From NCBI GenBank assembly GCA_950022295.1, contig OX465601.1, positions 110,813,501 through 110,877,500 on the forward strand: 64,000 nucleotides of DNA, in the 5' to 3' direction. Source of the stretch: Bromus sterilis (taxonomy: Eukaryota; Streptophyta; Magnoliopsida; Poales; Poaceae). A program made the translations under genes and the position numbers. Of this stretch, positions 47,001 through 57,900 are shown piece by piece. The first letter of the stretch is position 1; the number at the start of each line of letters is the position of its first letter. A model generated the notes under the pieces. The model was given only the letters and a program-made list of their open reading frames with translations. It did not search any database and was not told the DNA's origin.

Positions 47001-47366
47001 TAGGACACATTCCCAACACATATACTGCAGGCTGACAGACTTCACATGCAGAAAAAAGAGGTTCTTCCTTTCCTTCAGCATCATAAAGAACACATCACGT
47101 CGAGACTTGTTCCAGAACTGGGTGCCCTCAAGATCTTTGTCCCGAGGCTTGCTGTACGGATTGACTTGATGATACGCCTTGTACTCTGGCACAGGAATCT
47201 CTAACACAAGCTTGACAGGCTCCTTCTTCTTGTTGGCAGCCTTCTTCACGGAGGAACTTTCCTGACCAGTGGTTTTGCGCTTGATGTTGCGACGAGGCCC
47301 ATCACCCGACCAAAACCAAGAGCGAGGGAAAAGAAAGACACATGAGATGCAAAAGCCCGGATACAA
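44062..47366 (-). pseudogene. Element D ORF, plant-transposon-protein-like, split by solo LTR F
   Basis: The N-terminal part (47019-47366) is basic, with GPRRNIKRKTTGQ, KKAANKKKEP, then VLEIPVPEYKAYHQVNPYS and FWNKSRRDVFFMMLKERKNLF. It resumes in frame across the solo LTR with RANKDYFVESMALCDQFGIS and FNKDFDAELLAQF, then decays by frameshifts near 45120 and later. The C-terminal 141 residues (44062-44487) read cleanly, with KDMQHRMYQAHKREKENRR and a very acidic tail, EESEAFEESEDEEYDE. The middle resembles the putative plant transposon protein family found in many grass repeats; that match is from memory. An ATG at 45285 lies inside the solo LTR and is not a real start. Confidence 0.55.
45228..47018 (-). 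repeat. Solo LTR F (1791 bp), BARE/Angela-related
   Basis: Minus strand TGTTGGGAATGTGTCCTAGA to CCGAACCCCAACA, with a perfect 5-bp target duplication CATAT at 45223-45227 and 47019-47023. No internal sequence remains, the product expected from LTR-LTR recombination. It is related to, but clearly older than or distinct from, the LTRs of C. A TATA box lies near 45800 (minus strand). Confidence 0.95.
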
Positions 47367-47397
47367 GTGAACGAGGTAAAGGGATTGGTAAGCTATC

Positions 47398-47908
47398 AGG
47401 TTCAGGCATCACGATAGTACCGTGCCCCTAGAGGTAGTACCGCTCGGCGGTAGTACCGCTGGAGACCATTGGTAGTACCGCACGGACGGTAGTACGTCGG
47501 GTGTGAGATCCGCCGTGCCCCACTACTGTGAGTATAGAAGACTTACGGTAGTGAGTACGGTACTAGACCGCGGTACTACCTCCCTGGCATAACCAGGGAG
47601 CCAATGCCACCATGTCAAAACCCTCCAAGACGCGATGGAAAATATGTGGGTGCAGAGAGTGTGTATGTGTGATGATTCCACCCACCATTCCACAGTGGAT
47701 CCCCTCTTAATAGTACGGTTTTCCTACGACTCAATTCACCAAAAATAAATCGAAAGGAAAACTCCGTCTTCACGCTCCATCAACCGAGGGGAATATAACC
47801 GTCTTGTGCCATGAATAGGATTATCTGAAATGCTCATTGCACACGGTTAATCCGCAAATGTCTTGTCATCAATCACTAAAACCAACCAAGGGGAAATATG
47901 CCCTATCA
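47398..47908 (-). repeat. Partial 5' LTR of element D
   Basis: 47577-47908 matches 34388-34719 closely and ends with the same GCCCTATCA border. 47398-47576 carries GGTAGTACCG motifs. The inner half of the LTR and the primer site are absent. Confidence 0.7.
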
Positions 47909-48435
47909 GCATACTTGAAAACCCCCTTCATACGAAACTAATCATAAACTGATTAGAGTGGTTAGTACCCTTAAAGAAATAATTTTTCTCCATTGGAAAT
48001 AAAGATTTTCATGAAGAGTTAGTGTTTCTCAAGATTGCCAAAAAGTTTTTGCAAAGAAAAAGCAAGCTTAAGATTTGCAAAACAAAGAAAACGCAAAACG
48101 TGGCAGAATCTGTGAAAAAACAGACCAGCAGGTAGTAAATAATTTTTTTGGGGTACTTCTGCAACTCAAATCAAAAAACTGAGAACATACGCTAGAAAGC
48201 TAATTTTATAGAGCATACATTAAAAAAAATCAAATCAAAAAGATGAACTGGTGATTTATGATGAATTTTTCCGTGAATCTGACAGAATCTGTTTCTGGAC
48301 AGCATGTCACAACTTTTGAACTTTCTTGCAATCGGAGGCTAAAACTTAGAACAAAGCTTGAAAATAAAGATACAATGATGTTGCCATAGTAGTAACAAAC
48401 GTTAAGACCACTAATACTGAAAGTAAAAAAACATT

Positions 48436-48485
48436 TTGGGTTGCCTTCCAATAAGCGTTTTCTTTTATGCCTTTTAGCTAAACAT
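48436..48485 (-). other. Two-hairpin RNA motif after gag (copy in E)
   Basis: Minus strand: hairpin 1 ATGTT/GGCAT (two G-U pairs) spanning 48467-48485 and hairpin 2 TTGG/CCAA spanning 48436-48451, with AAAAGAAAACGCTTA between. It begins about 13 bases after the gag stop. Confidence 0.6.
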
Positions 48486-48497
48486 GATGCAAAAAGA

Positions 48498-49492
48498 TCA
48501 AATTTTATAAACTCCAAAAGAATAACTTCCCCGTGTAACAGACTCATAAGGTAACTTAATATTTTCTTCGAGGGAAGCGTTCCATTCCCTTTTTGAGGGG
48601 GAATTGGAATCTAATGGTCCCTTCTTTCATATCAATGATAGCACCAACGGTGCGGAGAAAAGGACGTCCCAAAATAATTGGACATGAGGGATCACACTCA
48701 ATGTCCATGACAAGAAAATCAACGGGAACATAATTATCATTGACAACAATAAGAACATCATCAATCCTTCCTAAAGGTTTCTTTAGGAAGAATCAACAAG
48801 ACGAACACCAAAAGAACATGGATCAAAATGTTTCAATTCAAGCATATCATACATTATTTTGGGTAAAACGGAGGCACTAGCTCCAACATCACATAAAGCA
48901 AAGCAAGAGAAATTATTCAATTCAATTTTGGCCATAGGATCCCAACCATCTTCTAGTTTTCTAGGAACATAAACCTCAAACTTGAGTTTCTCCTCCCTAG
49001 CTTTGATAAGAGCATTGGTAATATGCTCGGTGAAGGCAATGTTAGGTGAACTAGTGTGGGGGTCTTTAGCCATTCTTTGCAGAAAAGTGATAACATCGGG
49101 AAGAGTGCAATTATAAAAATCAAGCTCTTTAAAAAACAATTCAATTAGAAAAGATTTTTTGCAATTCCCCCAAGTGTTTTTCTTACAAGGGGATAGGGAA
49201 TGGAACCACTTCTTTGGTTTTCCCCGAATGGAGAAATCAAAGAATATTAATTTGAATTAGTCACTATCCATCCCTGGAGGTTTTTGTTCATGACACACCC
49301 TCTCATAATTTTCCAAGTGATAGATAGCATCCTCTCCTTTTTCAGAAAATTGATCTCGCAAATCATATTTGAGGAAAGGTCTACTAATAGGGGTGCAAGC
49401 ATAAAAGCTATCACGACAGGCCTGAAATCATTAGAAGTGTCCCCACTAGGGGTTCCGTGCCTGGGGCAAATTTCCATGCTAGTGGAACCCAT
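48498..49492 (-). pseudogene. Element E gag-protease, internally deleted
   Basis: The ATG at 49490-49492 opens MGSTSMEICPRHGTPSGDTS, the usual gag N-terminus of this group. After about 85 residues it jumps to the C-terminal domain: ITNALIKAREEKL, VPRKLEDGWDPM, CFALCDVGASASVLP and FGVRLVDSS (48783-49139), closely matching B. A frameshift just after 48783 precedes the final part, which ends at the stop at 48498. Most of the capsid is deleted. Confidence 0.8.
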
Positions 49493-49667
49493 AGTAACAA
49501 CAACAAGAAAGATCAAAGAATCTATTTTTTGTGGTTTTCGGTATAAGACTCTAAAGAAAAAAATAGAAATTTTAAACTAACAAGACTAAAAACCAAAGGT
49601 AAATGATAGTGTGCAACTCCCCTATCTTGAAGATTGGAGTCCCCGACAACGACGCCAGAAATTCGCT

Positions 49668-51306
49668 TGATGGAACCGAAGTTGTGCTCCTTGTTGGTTA
49701 CCCCAAGTGGAAGGTTGAGATGTAGCCTAGCACCAAATTTTCCATAACTTTGAGGATAGGGTTTATGTCTCCCGTAGGACTCCGAAGATCAACAAGAAGG
49801 TGGTGAAGTAAGTGATGCGTCATCCGAATAGAATCACTTGCTTAACCTGGACCTGCACACGACACAAGTAACTTTGCTCCCAACGAGTACAGAGAGGTTG
49901 TTAATCTCTCGGGCCTTGTTGTTTACAAAGTATCAAACACATGGTGGAAATAGTGATGGTGATTGCAACTAAAAGAAAATAAAGCAGTAAAGTGTAAACA
50001 TTGGTGGAAATATGGACCAGGGTCCCATGATGTTCACTAGTGATGTCTCTCTCCCAAAAGATGATAAAACAGCTAAGGTGGGTGAACAAATTATAGCTGG
50101 GCAATTGACATAATTATAAACGCACCACAATGTTAATTACGCCACAAGAAAGTTAGAGGCTCAAAAGTATGGGCAGTACGCCAAGACAAGTAGACCGCTT
50201 ATCCATCAACATCTACTCACTAATCATCCACCTTGACATATCTATCCAGAACATCTCGCTGGTATTAAGTTGTGAGCCCCACCCAAAGTGTAAACCCAAA
50301 GCAACAGACAACTGCATTAACAAAGTTTTTGTAAGGTAAACAATCCTTGTAACCGCAGTTACAAGCACCGTTGTTTTCTCCCTGGTGGCAACAACACATC
50401 CCCTAGTCTCATGTTTCTGTCACTCAAGCTAGAAATCGGTGCGCATGAACCCATAATCAAGCATAACGCTCCCTCTTGAAGTTACTAACTACTACTTGGC
50501 CAAAGCAATAAAAAGCCACGGAGAACATGCAAGAATTACTCAAGAACAAAATATAAAAGGAGAACCAAATATATAACTCATCACAATCTAAACATAATCT
50601 CATAATCCATCGGATCCCAGCAAACAAAGCATAGCAACGACAGGAAAATTACATAAGTGTCTTGATCATGTAGGGCAGCTCACAAGGGCTAAGATTTGAA
50701 GCGCAAGATTGGAGAGAAGACATCACATAGCTACTGGTCATGGACCCATGGTCCAAGGGGGACTACTGAAGACACATCCGGGAAGCGCTCATGCTGGTGG
50801 AGAAGCTCCCAGAAGTCAATCCTCCCTCCGAAAGGGTGCCGGGAAGAGCTCTTCTGGTGCTCCCGATCTCAGGATCGCAGTGACGGTGGAACAGAGGTGA
50901 AAATCGCGATGTGGGGTCTCTTTTCAGGGTTTTTGCATCGGGAGGTAAATATAGGCTGAAGGGGGGGGCACTTCCCAGGCGGCCTTGGGGCATGGCCTAA
51001 CCCTGGACGCGCCAGGTGGCCGCCTGGGAGGGGGGTGGCCCCTCTCCGACTGCCCTTCGGTGTTCTGGAAGCTTCCATTATGCTGATTTTTATATGTTTT
51101 TCTTGGAATTTTTTGGGCACTGTAAATATGGGTAAAAACCTACAGTTCATAGACATCAGCAGAAAGAAACTGGCACTGGGTGCACTGAGTTAGTAGGTTA
51201 GTACAAATATGTGTAAAAAGGTATGAAAGTGTAGCAAAACACATCGCAATGTCACCTAAATGAGCATGGAACAAACAGAAATTATAGATACGTTTGGGAC
51301 GTATCA
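49668..51306 (-). repeat. Element E 5' LTR (1639 bp)
   Basis: Plus strand from TGATGGAACC to GGGACGTATCA. It is related to the LTRs of A and B in the region equivalent to 6400-7200 but clearly diverged. No gene is seen in it. Confidence 0.85.
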
Positions 51307-51378
51307 AGGGTTAACCAATGTCTTGAGAATTATCTGAGGTGTCTGTGTTTCCAACAACCTAAGAAATGGAACAGTTGG

Positions 51379-52058
51379 TTGGCCCTTGCTGAATGGTGGT
51401 ATAATACAAGTTTTCATACATCCCTCAAGATGACATCATTCCAGGCTTTGTATGGATTTCCTCCTCCAATGGTAGCAGAATCCTCTTTGCCTGACTCCAT
51501 CTGTTCGGATTCTGAAAATCTGCTACAGAATAGAGAAATGGCATTGGAATTTATCAAAGACAATTTACTCAAAGCTCAAGCTAGAATGAAGCAATACATT
51601 GATCAGCATAGAAAGGACAGAGTCTTTGAAGTAGGAGACATGGTATATCTCAAGTTGCAGCCTATAGGCACACTTCTCTCAGTATTCACATGCACCTCAA
51701 GCTGCACTCCAAGTACTATGGCCCATTCAGAGTTCTGCAGAAGTTGGGCACTGCTGGTTATAAGCTCTTGCTCCCTGAGGGTTGTCAACTCCACCCTACA
51801 TTCCATGTAAGTCAATTGAAGAAGCATATTGGACCACACGTTATTCCAACCAAGTACCTACCACTGGTAGATGATAAAGGCGTGATCAGAATGGCCCCTA
51901 AAAAAGTACTGGAGCGAACTCTCATTTCCAGGCCCCAAGGTAACATTAGTGTCCCGGTGGTGCGTTGGTTGATCAAATGGGTCAATCTGCCAGAAGAAGC
52001 ATCTACCTGGGAGGACTCGGCATTCATCCAGAAAGTCTTCCCTGCTTTCCAGCCTTGA
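51379..52058 (+). pseudogene. Chromovirus integrase C-terminus and chromodomain
   Basis: Two overlapping frames. The first has LAEWWYNTSFHTSLKMTSF, QALYGFPPP and FEVGDMVYLKLQP. After a frameshift near 51680 the second gives KYYGPFRVLQKLGTAGYKL and LHPTFHVSQLKKHIGP, then a chromodomain-like RWLIKWVNLPEEASTWED near the end. In intact relatives this is one frame, so the copy is dead. A chromodomain targets integration to modified histones in this clade. Confidence 0.9.
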
Positions 52059-52092
52059 GGACAAGTGTTGGCTCAACAAGGGGGGGGGGGAT

Positions 52093-52553
52093 TGACAGGA
52101 CCTAGCTGCTTCTATAACTGAAGAAATGTCGACTCCCCTGTTATGGTCGTCTGAAGATGGTTGTGCTCCCTTGTTTCCCCTGCTAGTTGCACGGTCAGAT
52201 TGCCATCCAACGGCTCATGGCACACATATTGCTTCGCTAAATGGAAGGCTCCTCGATCGTTGATCTGCAAGTGAACGTCATCCCGGTCACTACGCGTCAT
52301 TGTTCACCTGCAGACAACAACTCATTGCTTTCCTCTTTTGTCTTCACCCGCTCCCTCTGTGTAATGGCTATAAAAGCCCCTTTCCTTCACTTGTAGGCTA
52401 AGTTTTTTATGTTGGGTTGTAAACCCTAGCCGCCGGTGGGTTGGTGGCGTGCTTGACCTATCCCTTTCCTGTTAATTCAATAATTCTGACATCTTTGAGT
52501 GAATCCAGTCTGAATTTCCTGTTCATGTCTGGATTTCCCTTGAGTTTTTGACA
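52093..52553 (+). repeat. Chromovirus 3' LTR (461 bp)
   Basis: Begins TGACAGGACC after a poly-G tract and ends GAGTTTTTGACA. TATA box CTATAAAAGCCCC at about 52368-52380. Its right border directly abuts coding sequence of the CAP-G2-like exon. Confidence 0.7.
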
Positions 52554-52758
52554 GTCCTTCAACTGTAACTGCCCGTATTTCTGGGCAGTCATGCATAAGA
52601 AGTTTTTCTAGCAAGAAGAACTGCTTCTCTAACAGAGGATCATTGACATATGTCACATCTGGGTCTTCAAGGGGAAATGCATCTAATAGAAGATGTAAAG
52701 CATTAAGGCGAACATCAGATTCGCAACCTGCTAGACTCTTGAGATAACCAAAAAATGT
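52554..52758 (-). pseudogene. Exon fragment resembling condensin II subunit CAP-G2
   Basis: On the minus strand one frame is open across the whole segment. It includes GYLKSLAGCESDVRLNALHL, then LDAFPLEDPDVTYVND, LLEKQFFLLEKLL and CPEIRAVTVEG. The alternation of DVRLNAL and PLEDPD resembles the HEAT-repeat region of plant CAP-G2, recognised from memory. A splice acceptor AG precedes it at 52759-52760 (minus), but the pyrimidine tract is weak. At its other end the chromovirus LTR starts in mid-codon. No other CAP-G2 exon is seen to the right, so this is a gene fragment or the edge of a destroyed gene whose rest lies beyond the left of the window. Confidence 0.6.
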
Positions 52759-53575
52759 CTATAACTTGAAGTGTTCCATACCTATATATTTCTTGACATT
52801 TATATATACATTGTTAAATGAACACAATTTCCGAGTACAAACTAAACTTGAAGTATTCCATCAAGTTATTTGAAAGAAAAAGTGTACATGATATTGTACC
52901 TATGTAGAATCAGCAAAGCGAACTGCTACTGCTCAATATTCATTGGTCAAATATTCATATGTGGTGTTTTTAAGACATGAATATAATCCAGTAGGCACAC
53001 TTTTATCTAGAAAGTATCACAACACTGACCAATTTCATATTTCCGAGGCCTAATCAAGTGAAAACTTAGGAATTATTTCTCAGCTCCAGGTTGTGAGAAG
53101 TCTAATGATCTAACATGAGATAATAAACAAGTAAAAAGTAATTTAAGAGGTTGAGAGATCATGTGAAAATTCATATGAAACCGTGTATGCTTGTTGAAGT
53201 TACAGTCATGCGGTGAGTTAAACTCTTTTTTTATTATGGCAGTTAGCACTTCAAAGTTTTGTTAACTATTGATTTTGTTATTTTTAGATGTTACTGCAAT
53301 AGTTTGACCAATGTATTAGAAAAAATAAGAAGACATTATTTCCAGAGAACTAAATAGACATCAAGAATATGCTAGTTGCCATCTAGATGCAGTGTTGCAT
53401 CTAAGATGGAAACTGACACTGTCTGATGATCTAGATGGCACTGCATCTACATAGCAATTGGCACAGATGATCTACATGACAGCTGTAACTGCCTGATTAT
53501 CTAGGTGAAATTAAACATTCGCATGTGTAAAACAGGAACACAGTATAGCATGCCACTGATGAACATGCACAAACC
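52759..53575. other. AT-rich spacer, possible intron
   Basis: No gene seen. It contains a small fold-back at about 53374-53462 in which TTGCCATCTAGATGCAGTG is loosely mirrored by CACTGCATCTACATAGCAA. Confidence 0.4.
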
Positions 53576-53707
53576 CTAAGCAACCTGGATAGATTCGGCA
53601 ACGTCCTCTTCCTTCACCTTCTCCCTCTTTCTTCGGTCGGCCCGCTTGATCGATTTGATCGTCTGCTCCTTTGGGATGTACTCCTTCTCATGCCTCTTCC
53701 CCGCCAT
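53576..53707 (-). CDS. Small Lys/Arg-rich ORF or first exon, unknown
   Basis: Starts MAGKRHEKEYIPK and is rich in Lys, Arg and Glu (KRADRRKREKVKEED), 43 residues before a stop. The base composition jumps to GC-rich exactly here and upstream, like the 5' end of a grass gene, and ...ATCCAG followed by GTTGCT at 53585/53584 could be a splice donor, in which case this is a first exon whose continuation is not identified. I do not recognise the protein. It may be unrelated to the CAP-G2-like exon about 800 bp downstream on the same strand. Confidence 0.4.
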   Translation of the reverse strand: MAGKRHEKEYIPKEQTIKSIKRADRRKREKVKEEDVAESIQVA

Positions 53708-54941
53708 GGCGCGGGCGACCACGACGGGCACGATGGCGGCGGGGGCCACGGCTATAAGCGGGGCAGGAGAGTGCAAGAGTGAAATTTTATGTCCCTAACT
53801 GTCGGGTTAGGGATGCCCACCGCACATGTCCGCGTCATGTCCACACTAATGTAAATCCGATCTAAATTTGGTTTAGAATGGGTTCAACAGACAGTAAAAC
53901 AAACAAACAACCATCTATTTATATTTATGCGTTGGGTCGCATTTTTTATCCGTAACATGAAACTCATCTGATTAAAGTTATCCTAATAAGGGCTAGTTCT
54001 TTTGGCCGATTCTGGGAGAATCGGCCCCCTCCCTAGCTTCTCCCAAAATCTAGAACCTCCATCCATTTTACAATCCTAGATAATTAGGACATCTGCAATG
54101 CGGTTCCCTAAAGCGGATACCGCAAATGTCCATGGACTGCATCCGTACGGTTTCACGGACGTGATAAGAGAGGATCCTAAGACGCAGTTGCCTATATTTA
54201 TCGTGACTTTTCCACGACAGCCGGGACGAAGAGCTCGATGCCATCTTTCTAGAACAGGGGTCGCGGAGAAGGCGGCGAAGTGGCGCCGCAAAGCCCAGGA
54301 GCGGGAGAGGATCTTCGTCGACCTCGGCTCTGACAACGAGTGAGCGTCGCTGCCGCCACACCCGTCGGGCTCCGGTGAGCCCCATTTTGGGTTTAGTTTA
54401 GGGTTTGGGTGGCGACACAACAAAGACGAAGCTGAAAAAAAGATCCTATGGGGTCAACTCTATAGCAATGGTGTTATTTAAAAAAATCAATGGTCATTGA
54501 ACTAAATTAGTGAAGGATTTTTAAAAGTTATTGGTGTCAGTTGACACCAATGGATACAAGGGAGCTTCGTCCCTGCGGCACATGATTATCTATGTCTAAA
54601 TCCTTGTAAAATCGATAATGAACCTCGCCTCCGAGTACTGTTTGTTCTTCATTCCTCTCGCGAATGCATTTTTTAAAATTTACAGAGCGATTTAGGGATT
54701 TTGTCCTGGAAAAAAAATCCAAACTGTAAAACCATTTTAAGTGCTAGAGAGTGCTATGCTTTTCGTCTAGGTCCACCTCAACGATCTGATCCGGCCAAGT
54801 GCCGCTGCCAACTGCCACTCCACACTTCCGTATCTTCCCGGCCTTCTCTTCCTCCACCCTCCTCTCTGCTTCGCGCAGTCGCACTCCAAAATCCGAAGCG
54901 AGACGCCTCTCCCACCGATCCGGGAGCTCCCCGTGTGCCCA
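53708..54941. other. Intergenic region upstream of ETFQO
   Basis: Repeat-like, mostly unique sequence. An ATG at 54098 opens 81 plus-strand codons ending AEKAAKWRRKAQERERIF then VDLGSDNE; this may be a remnant of a repeat-encoded protein and I would not call it a gene. The last 200 bases before 54942 are CT-rich, as expected of the ETFQO 5' UTR. No clear TATA box was seen. Confidence 0.4.
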
Positions 54942-57900
54942 ATGCACCGTGTACTCCGCGCGGCTGCGGCGGCGGCCGCGGGGATCGCCACGGCCCCGGC
55001 TCGCCGCCACCGAGCGCCGAGCTGGGGCGCGGCCACATCCACAGCGAGGTGGTTCTCGGTTGAACGGGAGGCGATGAGCTACGACGTCGTGATCGTGGGC
55101 GCCGGGCCGGCGGGGCTCTCCGCCGCCATCCGGCTGAAGCAGCTTTGCCGCGCGGCCGACACCGACCTCTCCGTCTGCGTCCTCGAGAAGGGAGCCGAAG
55201 TCGGTGCGCCGCTTCGCACGCGAAATTCTATTGTCGCTGCTGTGTTGTGCAGTACTAACTTGCAATGGCATTGATCATCCTCGCGTAATTTGGGTCCTTA
55301 TTTGTGGTTGCTCTGCAGGTGCTCATGTACTGTCAGGGAATGTGTTCGAGCCCCGTGCCTTGGATGAGCTCATCCCGAAGTGGAGGCAAGAGGATGTATG
55401 CTCTTCTGTACTCTGCAGTCTGCAATCCATGTGTTATGTGTTTTTGTGGCTCACTCTGATTTCTAGTGCAATAATGCTTGTTTGTTGTTGATTTGCTGAC
55501 CACATGCCTTATATTCAGCTGATCATACAAAATTAAAGAGATTATTATTGTCTAGAGGGCACGGTGTTGTGAACTTGTGATATTTAGAAGAAGAAAAATC
55601 GAAAAGGAGGTTGAAACCCCTGGCCTCTGCATCAAAGAGATGCACACCGCCAATTTTATTAAAGTTGATGCAAGGCAATGAGCCCAAACATCAACAAATA
55701 GAGTACAAAAATGGACAACCACGGTACAAACATTACAAGAAATGAATAAAACTTGTGATATTTTTAAACGAACAAATGCAAGCATGTGTACCTATTCTGT
55801 GTTCCTAAAATCATGTTCTTGTTATGAGTTCTCTGCGTAACACTAAGAGTGGTATGTACCAACAAACCAGTACACTAATTCTTATGTGCCTGTGACATGT
55901 CCGACAGGCCCCAATACGAGTCCCTGTCTCATCTGACAAGTTCTGGATGCTAACAAAGAACAAGGCATTGACACTTCCATCTCCTTTTGATAACAAGGGG
56001 AACTATGTAATAAGGTGCTGATATTTCCTTTCTCTCATCGGCTTATCCTTGCATAGTTCTATATTCATCTTATTCCAGAGAAACCGGGCGTGCCAACATA
56101 CTCGTTTTTGTCCAGCTTGAGCCAATTGGTGCGATGGATGTCCGTAAAGGCTGAAGAATTAGGTGTTGAAGTGTATCCAGGGTTTGCTGCGAGTGAGGTT
56201 CCATCCTTTTTAGCCCTTTTGTAATTGAGGATCTTTCTTGTGGAAGGACTAATATTTGCCTCATTTGTGCTCTGACAGATCCTTTATGATGAAAATCAAA
56301 TAGTCGCAGGCGTTGCAACAAATGATGTCGGTATTGCTAAAGATGGTAGTAAACGGGAAACTTTTCAACCGGGTGTGGAACTAAGAGGCGAGTAACCTCC
56401 TAACAGCTAGTCACCTGGTGGCTCACATAAAATTATATGTTAACAATCTGTTGCATATTTTCCTTCTGAATTGTTTTAGAGGTAGATAATGCTTATTTAA
56501 GTGATCTTTTATTTTCTTCAAAATGGCATAGTACTTTATTTTCCACCCTTACTGTTTCACACACCTATACATTCTCATGGTCAGCTACTTACACTGCAGG
56601 GCGAATAACACTTCTAGCTGAGGGTTGCCGGGGTTCATTATCAGAGGTCAGTATATTTAATTATAGTTTGATTTAGTACGTGGAATGTTATTTATTCTGT
56701 CCGTATTATGCAATTGATGCTGCAGCCTCACATTATTATCCTTCTTTGCCTTGTAATTTCCAGAAAATAATAACGAATCACAAGCTCAGAGAAAGTGGGC
56801 AAGGTCAACATCAGACGTATGCTCTCGGAATTAAAGAGGTATATGTACATTCACTAATACCATGTGTGATTGCCTTGTTCGCAATTCTGAAACATAAAGA
56901 AGCAAGATCGTCTACCTGAATAATTTTTGCACAGCAGCTACCAAAGTATACGGACAACGTGATCTATTATACAGACAATGTGCCTTGTATAGATTGTCTG
57001 ATGTCTCTAAATAGGTACTGTGCATAGATTAGTGAGCAAGTGTACCATTTCCTATATAGTTTTTCCAAAAGCATTATCAATGTTTTTATAAATCTTATTT
57101 ATTGCCGTTTATACTGTTATTGGATTGTTATTTACAAGATTCTCTTAAAAATTTCAATATATGTATCCTTAACTACTACTTAAATATGGTCTAGTAATGC
57201 CTCTTTGGACCACAAATTGGTGCTTTCATTTAGGTCTGGGAGATAGAAGACGGGAAGCATAAGCCAGGTTCTGTGGTTCATACTGTAGGGTGGCCTTTGG
57301 ACATGAAGACATATGGAGGATCATTTCTATACCACCTTGATGATAGACAGGTACTTTTGAGATTTGCAGCTTGTCATTAGCACGTATTATATGTTTTGCT
57401 TGCATGGATTGTTATGTGTGTAAATATGTAATATACATTCTCGGATTATAGGTAGCATTCTTCTGCACAACCTAAATTTAGTCAGCAGAAAGAAAGTCCC
57501 TCTGCCTGTGCTGTATCAAGTGAGCTCTTCTATGAACAAAAATATTTACTTGTTTTTTTTTGGTTGAACTTGTTATTTGTATTAGAAGAATGCCAAAAAA
57601 TCACGGAAGCTACACAAACACAAGCACCAGTCTGTTTTCTACCCAAAACAGAAACGCTATTCATCCTGTATCATTTGACCCTTGATTTGCATGTTTGACT
57701 TGGTATTCATCCTTTTTCTATAGCTTGTAACTTCCTAAAGTGTTGTTAAGAAGTTTGAATTACATGTATTCAGTGTTATCTGTGCTCTTATTTCAGTTAG
57801 CAATTGGTCTGGTTGTTGCCTTGAATTATCGAAATCCTTATCTCAGCCCCTACGATGAATTCCAGGTGTGTAGTTTTCTGTATGATTTTATTTTGGTGAG

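Larger units (their letters stand above)
34720..47908 (-). mobile_element. Element D: non-autonomous LTR element with plant-transposon-like ORF, host of C and F
   Basis: A partial 5' LTR (47398-47908), a broken long ORF (47366 down to 44062, split by solo LTR F), a 3' non-coding region with GGGGGAGAGAG near 44000, and a polypurine tract at 34720-34733 next to an LTR. C occupies 34854-43786. D lacks recognisable reverse transcriptase or integrase. The 5' LTR is missing its inner half and primer-binding site, so D is internally deleted there. It interrupts element E at 47908/47909. Confidence 0.6.
47909..51306 (-). mobile_element. Element E: non-autonomous gag-protease element related to B, truncated
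   Basis: The 5' LTR is on the right (49668-51306), followed on the minus strand by a primer-binding site (49640-49657), a broken gag-protease gene, the two-hairpin motif, and about 530 bp of 3' region. That region ends exactly where the LTR border of D begins. The remaining 3' part should lie left of this window if D and Copia inserted into E. Confidence 0.8.
51307..52553 (+). mobile_element. 3' end of a chromodomain Ty3 element (chromovirus)
   Basis: The integrase C-terminus and chromodomain are followed by a G-run polypurine tract (52081-52090) and a short LTR (52093-52553). The 5' part was displaced by element E. The short LTR and chromodomain suggest a Reina- or Tekay-type chromovirus; I cannot decide which. 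Confidence 0.85.

Noticed and set aside
54098..54343. 81-residue plus-strand frame upstream of ETFQO
   Set aside because: Not recognised, no promoter or splice context, lies in repeat-like sequence; kept only as a remark.
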